64,000 nucleotides of DNA, taken from assembly GCA_025998755.1 (NCBI GenBank), contig AP024674.1:2496162-2560161 (forward strand). Reading direction: 5' to 3'. Position numbers and translations under genes: made by a program. This DNA is from Armatimonadota bacterium. GTDB lineage: Bacteria > Armatimonadota > UBA5829 > DSUL01. The notes below the pieces were generated by a model, which worked only from the letters and a program-made list of their open reading frames with translations, made no database searches and had not been told where the DNA came from. How positions within the stretch are numbered: the stretch's first letter is position 1; the number at the start of each line of letters is the position of its first letter. This document shows, in pieces, positions 1 through 8,399 of the stretch.

Positions 1-24
1 CGCGCGAAGGAGAGACCTGCATCC

Positions 25-1152
25 ATGAACCGTTTTCTGCCTGCGACGGTGCTTCTGGCGGCCCTGCTCTGCACTGCAGCAGGCCCCGCCACCTGCGATC
101 GGGGGAGGGCAAAGCCCCCCTGGCTGGATCTTGCAGACTATCCCCGGCCGCCCGCGCCGGACACGGGATGGGGAATCCATGACCGGACGGACTGCTCGTC
201 CATCGTGGCGCCGGAGGATCTGGACGGCTTCTTCCGGGAGCTGAAAGGCCGCTACGGTTTTAGCTGGTTCAAAGTGCTGGCGTGCGGGAGCGGCAAGGAA
301 GAGATGGTGCGCGCGGCGCGGCGTCAGGGGGTGGAGCCCGTTGTGCGCCTCTACGCACCCGAACCGCATCCGTTCTTCCCCCGCCCCGGCCGGGAGGAAG
401 AAGAGTTCCGGCGGCACGTGCGCCAGTATGTCGAAGCCGGCGCCCACTACTTTGAGGCCGGCAACGAGCCCAATCTTGGCATCGAGTGGGTAAAAGAGGA
501 GTTCGAGAAACCTGACGCCCTGGAAGCGCTTTGCCGCCAGTGGCTTCGGGTCAAAAAGATCATCCAGGAAGAGGGCGGAATCCCTGTCTTCTATGCGATG
601 AGCCCCGGCTCGGCCGGGCAGTGGTGGCTGGATTGCTTCGAGACCTTCCGCCGGTGGGGGAAGATCGAGGAGGCGTTCGCCGGAGCGGCGTTCGGGGCGC
701 ACCTGGGTCCAATCAACCACCCTCTCGACTATCCGTTCAACCGCGAGAAGAACCTGCCCGGGTCCACTCCCGAGGAGCGGCTTCGGAGTCTGCTACAGGA
801 CAACACCTGCTACCGCGCCGGAGAACTGATCACGCTGCTGATGGACCGCTACCTGCCCTATCCCATTCCGATCCTCAGCACGGAGGGCGGGGCCTTTCTG
901 GGCAATCGGGACGACTCCACGTACCCGCCCGTGGGGTTCGTGCGACACGCCGTTCTGAACATGGGCATCTTCGAGTGTTTCAACCCGGACCATCCGGAAT
1001 ACTGGGGGGACGCGCTCTTCGCCCAGATGAGCTGGGAATACGACAGCTGGTTCAACGAGTGGACCCACGGCAAGATGCCTGTGCTGCGGCTGATGGAGAA
1101 GGCCGAGAAGTTCGACCGGGGGAAGGCGTTCCAACGCCGGTCTCATAGATAA
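25..1152 (+). CDS. Secreted glycosidase-like TIM-barrel protein
   Basis: 375-residue protein with an N-terminal signal peptide (residues 1-20, hydrophobic run LPATVLLAALLC). The body reads as a clan-A glycoside hydrolase barrel. The motif GNEPN puts a candidate acid/base Glu at residue 148, and LSTEGG puts a candidate nucleophile Glu at 287. Aromatic residues (W, Y, F) are frequent, as in sugar-binding clefts. GAAGGAG at 6-12 is the ribosome binding site. I cannot assign a GH family; the layout resembles GH5/GH39/GH53-type enzymes. It probably acts outside the cytoplasmic membrane on polysaccharide. The gene stands alone, upstream of a regulator with its own promoter region. Confidence 0.7.
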   Translation: MNRFLPATVLLAALLCTAAGPATCDRGRAKPPWLDLADYPRPPAPDTGWGIHDRTDCSSIVAPEDLDGFFRELKGRYGFSWFKVLACGSGKEEMVRAARRQGVEPVVRLYAPEPHPFFPRPGREEEEFRRHVRQYVEAGAHYFEAGNEPNLGIEWVKEEFEKPDALEALCRQWLRVKKIIQEEGGIPVFYAMSPGSAGQWWLDCFETFRRWGKIEEAFAGAAFGAHLGPINHPLDYPFNREKNLPGSTPEERLRSLLQDNTCYRAGELITLLMDRYLPYPIPILSTEGGAFLGNRDDSTYPPVGFVRHAVLNMGIFECFNPDHPEYWGDALFAQMSWEYDSWFNEWTHGKMPVLRLMEKAEKFDRGKAFQRRSHR

Positions 1153-1183
1153 CCCTTCGTGTCACAACCGTTTCGCGGCAACT

Positions 1184-1197
1184 TTGACCCCGGTCAA
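1184..1197. promoter_or_regulatory. FNR/CRP-family-type palindrome
   Basis: TTGAC-CCCG-GTCAA is a perfect inverted repeat of 5-4-5 bases lying 51-64 bases before the ATG of the hemerythrin/PAS gene. The TTGA-N6-TCAA layout is that of FNR/DNR/NnrR-type regulators. No such regulator is encoded in this window, so the assignment is inference. Confidence 0.4.
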
Positions 1198-1247
1198 GGC
1201 TCGCTTGTCCGCAGCAACCCATTATAGGATTGCAAGGAGGACGCGAG

Positions 1248-2483
1248 ATGAGCGAGCTGATCAATAATCGCCAGCACAGGATCGAGACACTCAAGCATAT
1301 CATCAAGCACATGCACTCCGGACAGGCCCCTGAGCAGGTGCGAAGCCAGCTGGCCGAGCTGGTGCGCCAGACCGACGCCACAGAGATCGCGGCGATGGAG
1401 CAGGAGCTCATCGCCGAGGGGATGAGCGTGCAGGAAGTGCAGTCCATGTGCGACCTGCACGCCTCTGTTCTACGAGACTTCATCGCGCCGCCGGCCGGCC
1501 TGGAGGTTCCGCCGGGGCATCCCGTGGATACGTTCCGGCGCGAGAATCAGGCGCTTGCCGCGTCCGTGACGGCGGCGCGCGAGGCGCTCCGCGATCTGGC
1601 ACACTCGGCGTCAGCTGACGAGGCCGAGCCACCCCTGCTGCGGCTGCGCGTGGCCCTGAACGAGTTGATGGACGTGGAGAAGCACTACTCGCGCAAGGAG
1701 CATCTGCTTTTCTCCTTCCTGGAGCGCCATGGCATCACCGGACCTTCCAAGGTGATGTGGGGCAAAGACGATGAGGCGCGAGCGCTGCTGAAGGCCGCCC
1801 ACGACGCGGCGGCGCGCTTCCAACCGGCATACGGCGTCAGGCCGGAGAGGCTGGCGGAGACCGTGGAGCCTGCGTTGCACGCGGTGGAGGAGATGATCTA
1901 CAAGGAGGAGAACATCCTGTTCCCGATGGCCCTCGAGACGCTCACCGAGGACGAATGGGCCGAAATCCATCAGCAGTCGCCGCAGTACGGCTGGTGTCTG
2001 GTGGAGCCTCGGGAGGGCTACCGGCCGCCGGAGCAGGCCGCGCCGGTGAATCCCTTGAAGCCACCGTCGAACGCCAGCGTAGTATTCCCGAACGGTTCTC
2101 TCACCTTCGATCAGCTGGAGGCCATCTTCCGCACGCTACCCGTAGACCTGACATTCGTGGATGCGGATGACACGGTGCGCTTCTTCAGTGAAGGACCCGA
2201 GCGGATCTTCTCCCGCAGCCGGGCGGTCATCGGGCGCAAGGTTCAGCACTGCCATCCTCCGAAGAGCGTGAATGTGGTGGATCAGATTCTGCGCGACTTC
2301 AAAGAGGGTCGACAGAATGTCGCAGAGTTCTGGATCAACTTCCACGGACGGTTCGTCCACATCCGCTACTTCGCGGTGCGGGATCCGCAGGGAGCGTATC
2401 TGGGTACGCTGGAGGTGACGCAGGACCTGACGCCGCTGCGCGCTCTGGAGGGAGAGCAGAGATTGCTGAGCTATTCCTCCTAG
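1248..2483 (+). CDS. DUF438-hemerythrin-PAS sensor protein
   Basis: 411-residue cytoplasmic protein in three parts. DUF438 covers about residues 1-75. A hemerythrin/HHE four-helix domain covers about 80-240, with His/Glu pairs such as EKHYSRKEHLLF and EEMIYKEENILFP suited to a di-iron site. A C-terminal PAS domain lies at about 280-400. Proteins of this build are thought to sense or bind O2 or NO; the ligand is not proven. The start is ATG 1248 because AAGGAGG (1234-1240) sits 7 bases before it; an in-frame TTG at 1230 has no such site. The FNR-type palindrome upstream agrees with control by oxygen or nitrogen oxides. Confidence 0.88.
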   Translation: MSELINNRQHRIETLKHIIKHMHSGQAPEQVRSQLAELVRQTDATEIAAMEQELIAEGMSVQEVQSMCDLHASVLRDFIAPPAGLEVPPGHPVDTFRRENQALAASVTAAREALRDLAHSASADEAEPPLLRLRVALNELMDVEKHYSRKEHLLFSFLERHGITGPSKVMWGKDDEARALLKAAHDAAARFQPAYGVRPERLAETVEPALHAVEEMIYKEENILFPMALETLTEDEWAEIHQQSPQYGWCLVEPREGYRPPEQAAPVNPLKPPSNASVVFPNGSLTFDQLEAIFRTLPVDLTFVDADDTVRFFSEGPERIFSRSRAVIGRKVQHCHPPKSVNVVDQILRDFKEGRQNVAEFWINFHGRFVHIRYFAVRDPQGAYLGTLEVTQDLTPLRALEGEQRLLSYSS

Positions 2484-2547
2484 AGTTTCCCCACGGCAGG
2501 AAGCAGACCGCCCGGCGGCGAAGGCCCGTGAAAGGAGGCCTGAGCAC

Positions 2548-3621
2548 GTGGGCGGCTATCTTATCAGACCGGACAACACACCTGCGCGCGCCCGGTTTCC
2601 CGTGGTGGACCTGCACAATCATCTGTGGGCCCGGTGGGAATCTCTGGACGGCGTGGTGCAGATCATGGACGAGACGGGGGTTGCGGCCTACTGCGACCTG
2701 ACCGCCAACCTGACGGTCGAGTGGGGAGGCGGAGGCTACATCCTGCGTCAGGGCGACATCGGGGAATTCTTCCGCAGCACGTCGCGCTTTCCGGGACGCT
2801 TCCTGGGTTTCACGGCCGCCACGTTCGGGCAGGCGCGCGAGGAGCCGCTTTTCCAGGACGCTTCCGAGTTCGTGGAGCGGACCATCCGGATTCTGCGGGA
2901 TCACGTGGAGCGAGGCGCGAGGGGGCTGAAGATCCTGAAGGAGCTCGGACTCATCTGGCGGGACGCATCCGGGCGGCTGGTCAGCCCGGACGACCCGCGC
3001 CTGTTTGAGATCTGGGAAGAAGCGGGACGTCTGGGTGTACCGGTGCTGATCCATCAGGCGGACCCGATCGGCTTTTTCGATCCTGTCACACCGGAGAACG
3101 AGCACTATGACTCCCTGCAGAAGTATCCGGACTGGAGCTTCTGCGACCGTCAGCGCTTCCCGTCGCACGCCGAGCTCCTGGAGCACCTGGAGAATCTGAT
3201 CGCCAGCCACCGCACCACCACGTTCCTTCTCCCCCACGGGGCGAACTGGCCGGAAAATCTGGAGTGGCTGGACGGACTACTTCAGCGGCATCCCAACGTC
3301 TACCTGGACTTCTCCGCCCGGCTGGACGAGCTGGGCCGCCAGCCCTACAGCGCCCGGGAGTTCCATATACGCCACCAGGACCGTATCTACTTCGGAACGG
3401 ATATGCCAGCGTCGCCGGAGCTGTACCGCTTCCACTGGCGCTTCTACGAGACTTTCGACGAGCACCTCACACCGCCCGATTACGATGGTACCTTCGGCCG
3501 CCACCGCTGGAAGGTCTGTGGCATTGGCCTGCCGGATGATGTGCTGAGGAAGCTGTATTACGGCAACGCGCTGAAGATCGTCCCAGGGCTGCGGGAGCAG
3601 CTCGAAGGTAAGGTGGGCTGA
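2548..3621 (+). CDS. Amidohydrolase-2 family metal-dependent hydrolase
   Basis: 357 residues starting at GTG with AAAGGAGG at 2531-2538. The protein opens its barrel with VVDLHNHLW (the metal-binding HxH of amidohydrolases), has LIHQAD and LLPHG in mid-barrel, and ends the barrel with YFGTDMPAS, the conserved late Asp. This is the ACMSD/amidohydrolase-2 pattern: hydrolysis or decarboxylation of small carboxylated or lactone substrates. It precedes an isomerase, an epimerase-like protein and an oxidoreductase on the same strand, so a sugar-acid lactone is a reasonable guess. There is no signal peptide. A second family member lies at 50838. Confidence 0.82.
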   Translation: MGGYLIRPDNTPARARFPVVDLHNHLWARWESLDGVVQIMDETGVAAYCDLTANLTVEWGGGGYILRQGDIGEFFRSTSRFPGRFLGFTAATFGQAREEPLFQDASEFVERTIRILRDHVERGARGLKILKELGLIWRDASGRLVSPDDPRLFEIWEEAGRLGVPVLIHQADPIGFFDPVTPENEHYDSLQKYPDWSFCDRQRFPSHAELLEHLENLIASHRTTTFLLPHGANWPENLEWLDGLLQRHPNVYLDFSARLDELGRQPYSAREFHIRHQDRIYFGTDMPASPELYRFHWRFYETFDEHLTPPDYDGTFGRHRWKVCGIGLPDDVLRKLYYGNALKIVPGLREQLEGKVG

Positions 3622-3628
3622 GAGGTCC

Positions 3629-3660
3629 GCTCCGGCTGGAGCTTTCCAGCCGGAGCTTTT
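3629..3660 (+). terminator. Hairpin with T-run after amidohydrolase gene
   Basis: An 11-bp perfect stem (3629-3639 with 3646-3656, loop AGCTTT) is followed by TTTT, starting 8 bases after the stop codon. It may terminate or attenuate transcription into the isomerase gene. Confidence 0.6.
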
Positions 3661-3685
3661 CACAGTCACGAAGGAGGACAGCAGT

Positions 3686-5068
3686 ATGATCACGCCGCGC
3701 GTCGGATTCATCGTCTACGGAGTCCACAAGGACGGCCTGCAGGACCCGATGGGGACGCCGTTCATCGATGATGCTCTGGTGGCCAGGGCTAAAGAGGCGT
3801 TGAGAAGCGCAGGGCTGGAGCTGGTGGAGCACGATCTCATCATCGCCAGCAAGCAGGAGGCGCGGGAGTGCTTCTCGCGCTTCAAGAAGATGGATGACGT
3901 GGACGCGTTGGTGCTGTTTTCCGGCACCTGGGTATGGGCGGCTCACCTGATCGCACCCATCCGGGATTACGCTCTGACCGGCAAGGGCATTGTGCTGTGG
4001 ACGAACCCTGGATCCCAGGGATGGCGGCCGGTGGGCGGGCTGGTGATGCACGGCGCTCTGAAGGAGGTGGGCATCCCGCACCGGTTCGTCTACGGCGACT
4101 GCGGGGATCCCGATGAGATCGGCAGGATCGTCAGTTACTGCCGCGCGGCGCATATGAAGAACCGCCTGAATATGAGCACCATCGGGGCGTTCGGCGGCCG
4201 CGGGATGGGGCAGACCTGCGGCGTGGCGGACCCGTCGCAGTGGATGGCCACGTTCGGCATAGACATAGACAGCCGTGACACCACGGAGCTCATCGAGACC
4301 GCCAGGTCCGTCACGGCGGAGGAGCTGGCCGCGGCCAGAGCCCGCATCCAGCCTCTGTTCAGTCAGCCCATCCCGGAAGGCGACGTGGCGGATCGCAGCA
4401 TCCGGCTTTACCTGGCCATCAAGAAGCTGGTGGAGAAAAACGGCTGGGATTTCTACACCATCCAGAGCTTCCCCGGACTGGGCGACGACTACAGCGCCAC
4501 CTGCTTCGCGCAGAGCATGATGCTGGAAGACGGCGTGGGAACCTCCACGCTGGGAGACTTCAACACCGCTCTGACCGTGAAGCTGTTGACCGACCTCAGC
4601 CGCGAACGCGTGTACTACGGGGATCTGCAGCACATTGACAAGAAGACCGGAGAGATCAAGATCATCGGCGACGGAGCGTGCCCGCCGTCTCTGGCCGGAA
4701 AGCTGGGCCCGGCCGGTTTCGCAGAGCACGGGATCCCCACGGAAGGCGAGGCAGGCGGGCTCTCCGTGGAGCTGGTGTGCAAGGTGGGAGAAGGCGTACT
4801 GGCACGCCTGGGACGAGACAACGGGGAGTTCGAGATGGTCGTCACGCGCTGCACCATATTCGAGCCTCCCGCGGAAACCATCCAGGACCGGCGCAACGAA
4901 TGCGGCATCCCCTTCTGGCCCCACGGGTTCGTGACCGCTCACTGCGACATGGATGCTCTGGTGGAAGCCTGGAACAACGAATACGCCTGTCTGGGCTACG
5001 GAGCGCACCTCTATGATGATCTGGTGGCGTTCTGCGAACTGACAGGGGTCCGGGCGATCGCGCTGTGA
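3686..5068 (+). CDS. L-fucose/L-arabinose isomerase-like protein
   Basis: 460 residues; AAGGAGGA lies 8-9 bases before the ATG. The N-terminal Rossmann-like part (VGFIVYGVHKDG, DALVLFSGTWVWAA) and the middle section FGGRGMGQTCG resemble the fucose isomerase-like superfamily. A conserved Glu/Asp/His metal set is expected in the C-terminal half (DFNTALTVKLL, FWPHGFVTAHCDMD). The likely role is an aldose-ketose isomerisation. It overlaps the next gene by 4 bases (GTGA), so the two are translationally coupled. The exact sugar cannot be read from sequence. Confidence 0.78.
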   Translation: MITPRVGFIVYGVHKDGLQDPMGTPFIDDALVARAKEALRSAGLELVEHDLIIASKQEARECFSRFKKMDDVDALVLFSGTWVWAAHLIAPIRDYALTGKGIVLWTNPGSQGWRPVGGLVMHGALKEVGIPHRFVYGDCGDPDEIGRIVSYCRAAHMKNRLNMSTIGAFGGRGMGQTCGVADPSQWMATFGIDIDSRDTTELIETARSVTAEELAAARARIQPLFSQPIPEGDVADRSIRLYLAIKKLVEKNGWDFYTIQSFPGLGDDYSATCFAQSMMLEDGVGTSTLGDFNTALTVKLLTDLSRERVYYGDLQHIDKKTGEIKIIGDGACPPSLAGKLGPAGFAEHGIPTEGEAGGLSVELVCKVGEGVLARLGRDNGEFEMVVTRCTIFEPPAETIQDRRNECGIPFWPHGFVTAHCDMDALVEAWNNEYACLGYGAHLYDDLVAFCELTGVRAIAL

Positions 5069-5937
5069 GAAGCATCCGGTTCGCTGCCGGTCCGTGGGAG
5101 GTGGAAGTCCTGCCCGAGGACGGCGCCCGGATTTCGATGCTGCGTTTCGAGGGAATGAGCCTCCTGACGGAGGCTCCTTCCTCGTTTCGGCCCCCTGCTT
5201 CGGACTTTGGCCGCTACGAGACGCGTCCGGTATACGGATACGACGACTGTCTCCCTTCAGTGGACGCCTGCCTTTATCCGGAGTTGCAGTGGGAAGTGCC
5301 GGATCACGGCGAGCTGTGCTGGCTGCCCTGGGAATGCGAAACAGCAGGCAATACCCTTACCTGCCGAGTCCGCAGCCGTGCGCTGCCGCTCTTCTTCGAG
5401 AGACAGATGGCCTTTTCGGAGTCCGCGCTGGAATGGCGCTTCCGGGTCCGCAACGAAGGTGGGGAGACCGTCCCGTTCCAGCACGTTATGCATCCCCTGA
5501 TGCCAGTCCGCAAGATCCGCTCGCTGGTTCTGCCCTCCTTCAGGGGATTGATCGCCGAGATGGGGGAGCCTCCACCAGAGATGACGGCCGGAGCGCTGGC
5601 CGGATGGCTTCTTGGAAGGCCGGAGGGGACCGCGGTCATGCTTTACCTTCAGAACGCGGCTCCCGGGGAATTCGCTGTCGAGTTCGCGGAGGGCATCCGG
5701 CTGTCGGCCTGGTATCCGGTCGGGACGTTCCCCACACTGGCCATCTGGTGGAACAACGGCGGATACCCGGACGAGGAGGGAATCAGGCGGTTCGAATGCG
5801 CACTGGAACCGGTGGCGGGAAGCATCAGCCGGCTCGATATGGCTTTCAAGGAGGGGACCTGCCAGACAGCCGAGCCCGGAGAGACCCTCTCGTGGAGCGT
5901 CATCTGGAAGGTGGAGCGGACGAGCGCGCCTATCTAA
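5065..5937 (+). CDS. Aldose 1-epimerase-like (mutarotase superfamily) protein
   Basis: 290 residues, beta-rich, opening VEVLPEDGARISMLRF as in galactose mutarotase folds, with LPSVD and VPFQHVMHPLMPV in the positions of carbohydrate-binding loops. GTG 5065 overlaps the isomerase stop (GTGA). It probably interconverts anomers or binds the sugar handled by the flanking enzymes. Catalytic His/Glu were not assigned with confidence. It belongs to the same transcript as the isomerase and the Gfo/Idh gene. Confidence 0.65.
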   Translation: MRSIRFAAGPWEVEVLPEDGARISMLRFEGMSLLTEAPSSFRPPASDFGRYETRPVYGYDDCLPSVDACLYPELQWEVPDHGELCWLPWECETAGNTLTCRVRSRALPLFFERQMAFSESALEWRFRVRNEGGETVPFQHVMHPLMPVRKIRSLVLPSFRGLIAEMGEPPPEMTAGALAGWLLGRPEGTAVMLYLQNAAPGEFAVEFAEGIRLSAWYPVGTFPTLAIWWNNGGYPDEEGIRRFECALEPVAGSISRLDMAFKEGTCQTAEPGETLSWSVIWKVERTSAPI

Positions 5938-5963
5938 AGCGTTCCTGAGGAGAAAAACACGCA

Positions 5964-7121
5964 TTGGACAAGATCGGCATCGCTGTGGTCGGCTGCGGGA
6001 TGATGGCGCAGGGGATGCACCTGCCCAACCTTTCGCGGCATCCGGATTTCCGGCTTCTGTGGTGCTGCGACCCGGACCCGCACGCCCTGCAGACAGCGGT
6101 GGAGCGCTTCGGACCGGAGCGCCAGACATCCGACGCGGCCGAGGTGGCCGGGGACCGGGAATGCGAGGCTGTGCTGATCGCGGCCAGCCACAGCGCGCGC
6201 CTGCCGCTCATCGAGCTGTTCGCCAGGGCGGGGAAGCACATCTACGTGGAAAAGCCGATGGCCGAGAGCTTCCCGGAGCTCCGGCGCGTGTTGCAGGTGG
6301 TGAGGGAGACGGGTATCCGCTTCACGGTGGGACACAACCGCCGCGCCGCTCCGGCCGTGCGGGAGGCAGTCCGCGTGCTGCAGAAGCACCGGGACAGGCC
6401 CATATCACCCCCCTGGCGATGGGACCGGGAAGGCCACGAGCGCCCCACACTGGAGGGAGAGCGCCGCACGATGGCGCTCATCCGGATCAACGACGACTAC
6501 TGGTCGTGGAAAAAATGGGCATTCCAGGCGGGAGCGCTGGTCAACGAGATGACGCATTTCCTGGATCTGGCGGGCTGCTTTGTCCCATCGCAGCCGTGCT
6601 GGGTGCAGGTGGCCGGGGAACGGATCGGCAACCACGTCATCACGGTGGGATACGAGGACGGATCGCTTGCCGTGATCTTCGAGAGCATCTTCGGCAGCTT
6701 CGGCTACCCGAAGGAGTTGGTGGAGATCTACCACAACGGCGCGGTCATCGTGCTGGACCATCTGTGCGAAATGCGGGTGGCCGGTGTTGTTGACGAGCCG
6801 TTCCGCACGACCTTCCCCTTCTGGAACGACCGCTACCCTGAGATCGCGGAGCAGGGGATCGAGGGGTACTACCGCCGGACCCAGGCCGCTCAGCGCGAGG
6901 CACAGGAGAAGGGGGACAACTCCATCCTTCCCGTGCAACCGGACAAAGGGCATTATGCCCTGCTGACGGATTTCGCCCGTTGCATCCGGACCGGCGAGGA
7001 GCCTCTGTGCGGGGCAGAGGTCGCGGCGGTGGCCACCGCCCTGATGCTGCGTTGCGTGGAATCCGAGCAATCCGGCGGCCAGCGGGTGGAGGTCCGCCCG
7101 GAAGATTTCCATCCAGTTTAG
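5964..7121 (+). CDS. Gfo/Idh/MocA family oxidoreductase
   Basis: 385 residues. The N-terminal Rossmann fold begins IGIAVVGCGMMAQGMH, and the family's conserved YVEKPMAE motif follows at about residue 95. The C-terminal alpha/beta domain contains ALVNEMTHFLDLAG, which carries the expected His. It oxidises or reduces a sugar or inositol derivative with NAD(P). The start is TTG 5964, preceded by GAGGAG 12 bases upstream; the N-terminal glycine motif requires a start this far upstream. It is the last gene of the catabolic group. A second paralogue is at 51941. Confidence 0.87.
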   Translation: MDKIGIAVVGCGMMAQGMHLPNLSRHPDFRLLWCCDPDPHALQTAVERFGPERQTSDAAEVAGDRECEAVLIAASHSARLPLIELFARAGKHIYVEKPMAESFPELRRVLQVVRETGIRFTVGHNRRAAPAVREAVRVLQKHRDRPISPPWRWDREGHERPTLEGERRTMALIRINDDYWSWKKWAFQAGALVNEMTHFLDLAGCFVPSQPCWVQVAGERIGNHVITVGYEDGSLAVIFESIFGSFGYPKELVEIYHNGAVIVLDHLCEMRVAGVVDEPFRTTFPFWNDRYPEIAEQGIEGYYRRTQAAQREAQEKGDNSILPVQPDKGHYALLTDFARCIRTGEEPLCGAEVAAVATALMLRCVESEQSGGQRVEVRPEDFHPV

Positions 7122-7135
7122 TCTTAGAATAAGGC

Positions 7136-7159
7136 CGGGGCGGCCGACTGGCCGCCCCG
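7136..7159. terminator. Bidirectional hairpin between convergent genes
   Basis: A perfect 10-bp GC stem (7136-7145 with 7150-7159, loop GACT) lies between the oxidoreductase and the redoxin gene. There is no T-run on the plus strand; the minus-strand side is followed by TTATT. Confidence 0.5.
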
Positions 7160-7198
7160 TGAAAGGGTCTGTATCCCCCGATGGATGAGGGCTACTCC

Positions 7199-7663
7199 TC
7201 AGGCTCCGGCCGGGGACGCAGCCTCCTCCATCACCTTTTCCAGGGTCTTCTCAATGACGGAAAGGCCGACGTCCCCCGCGCTGCGAGCCCGAAGCTTGCC
7301 TTCGGCGTCGAAAAGGAAGTAGGCCGGCCAGAACGCATTCTCGAAAGCTTCCGTCACCCCGTGCGTGTTGTCAATGCCGATGGGGTCCGGAATACCAAGC
7401 TCCTCGACGGCCTTCTTCACCGCCTCGACGTCCATGTCACTCTCCTGACGCGGCGTGTGGAAGCCCACCATCTGGAGGGCGTCGCCGTAGCGCTCTCTCC
7501 ACTCCTGGAGCTTGGGCAGATTGTTCTTGCAGATGTAGCAAGAGATGGCCCAGAAGTAGATGAGCGAAGGAGAACCTTCCAGATCCGCGGCGCCCACTTC
7601 GCCGTTGATCCACTCCGTGGCGGCGTCGAAAGAGGGAATGGGTGCTCCGTTCTTCAGCGGCAT
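7199..7663 (-). CDS. TlpA-like cytoplasmic redoxin
   Basis: 154 residues of thioredoxin fold with the redox pair C42-Y-I-C45 (AISCYICKNN) and the cis-Pro loop FWPAYFLF. It has no signal peptide, so unlike most TlpA proteins it should act in the cytoplasm as a thiol-disulfide reductant. It lies 39 bases behind the peroxiredoxin gene on the same strand, so a shared transcript and a partner role in recycling the peroxiredoxin are plausible. The -1 aromatic variant of CxxC and the long insert after it are unlike classical thioredoxin. Confidence 0.8.
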   Translation of the reverse strand: MPLKNGAPIPSFDAATEWINGEVGAADLEGSPSLIYFWAISCYICKNNLPKLQEWRERYGDALQMVGFHTPRQESDMDVEAVKKAVEELGIPDPIGIDNTHGVTEAFENAFWPAYFLFDAEGKLRARSAGDVGLSVIEKTLEKVMEEAASPAGA

Positions 7664-7702
7664 GGATTCGTCTTCCTTTCCAGTCCGTTCACCGTGACGC
7701 GC

Positions 7703-8260
7703 TCAGCCCAGGGTCGGTTTGCCGGGCTTCCAGTCGGACGGGCAGAGCCCGCCGGTCTGCAGCGCCTGCAGCACGCGCAGGGTCTCATCCACGCTGCGGC
7801 CCACATTGAGGTCCGTGATCACGGAGTAGCGCAGAATGCCCTCCGGGTCAATGATGAACAGACCACGCAGGGCGATTCCCTCCTCCTCCACCAGAACGCC
7901 GTACTTCCGGGAGACCTCCTTGGTGATGTCGGAGGCCAGCACATACTTGCAGCCCTGAATGCCGTTCTGGGAGCGAGGCGTGTTGAGCCAGGCGCGGTGG
8001 CTGAACACGGAATCTGTGGAGCAACCCAGGATCTCAGCGCCCAGCTCGACGAACTCCTCATAGCGGTCCGACAGAGCGGTGATCTCGGTCGGGCACACGA
8101 ACGTGAAGTCCAGCGGGTAGAAGAAGAAGATCAGCCACTTGCCCCTGTAGTCGCTGAGCGACACAGGCTCGTCCAGCTTCTCGATATTCTTCGTGCTTTT
8201 CATCGTGAAGTCGGGGGCCGGCTTGCCGACCATCGCGACTTCCTCACAACAATGCGTCAT
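7703..8260 (-). CDS. Typical 2-Cys peroxiredoxin (AhpC/Prx1 type)
   Basis: 185 residues. The peroxidatic Cys56 lies in FTFVCPTE and the resolving Cys173 in GGLCPSDW near the C terminus, the hallmarks of the Prx1/AhpC class. It reduces H2O2 and organic hydroperoxides in the cytoplasm. GGATGGAGG precedes the ATG. The leader carries a PerR/Fur-type palindrome next to a promoter-like sequence, so peroxide induction is likely. The redoxin gene directly downstream may supply electrons. Two extra Cys at residues 4-5 are unusual. Confidence 0.95.
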   Translation of the reverse strand: MTHCCEEVAMVGKPAPDFTMKSTKNIEKLDEPVSLSDYRGKWLIFFFYPLDFTFVCPTEITALSDRYEEFVELGAEILGCSTDSVFSHRAWLNTPRSQNGIQGCKYVLASDITKEVSRKYGVLVEEEGIALRGLFIIDPEGILRYSVITDLNVGRSVDETLRVLQALQTGGLCPSDWKPGKPTLG

Positions 8261-8334
8261 CGTCTGCTATCCTCCATCCACTTGCTTGCCGGAAGCCCCG
8301 GCAGGAGACCGGCTGCGCGTGCAGCCGCCAAAGT

Positions 8335-8364
8335 GTTATACCCGTAATCGGGCAGGCATAGCAA
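8335..8364 (-). promoter_or_regulatory. Candidate promoter of the peroxiredoxin operon
   Basis: On the minus strand, TTGCTA (8364-8359) and TATAAC (8340-8335) are separated by 18 bases. The -35 element touches the PerR-type box, which would let a repressor block RNA polymerase. Confidence 0.45.
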
Positions 8365-8380
8365 TAGTAATCATTCTTAT
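8364..8380. promoter_or_regulatory. PerR/Fur-type operator
   Basis: ATAGTAATCATTCTTAT is an 8-1-8 imperfect inverted repeat with 6 of 8 symmetrical pairs, close to the TTATAATnATTATAA layout of PerR boxes. It sits upstream of the peroxiredoxin gene in otherwise GC-rich DNA. A PerR-like protein is encoded at 28156. Confidence 0.55.
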
Positions 8381-8399
8381 CTCTATGTTTTTCTCGGCG

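Noticed and set aside
3467-5008. 513-codon minus-strand open frame
   Set aside because: Antisense shadow of the fucose-isomerase-like gene; no family-like sequence.
5612-6793. 393-codon plus-strand open frame overlapping the mutarotase-like and Gfo/Idh genes
   Set aside because: Arg/Gly/Ser-rich shadow frame across two real genes.
7181-8347. 388-codon plus-strand open frame
   Set aside because: It lies antisense to the well-supported peroxiredoxin and redoxin genes; GC-rich codon bias leaves the opposite frame open.
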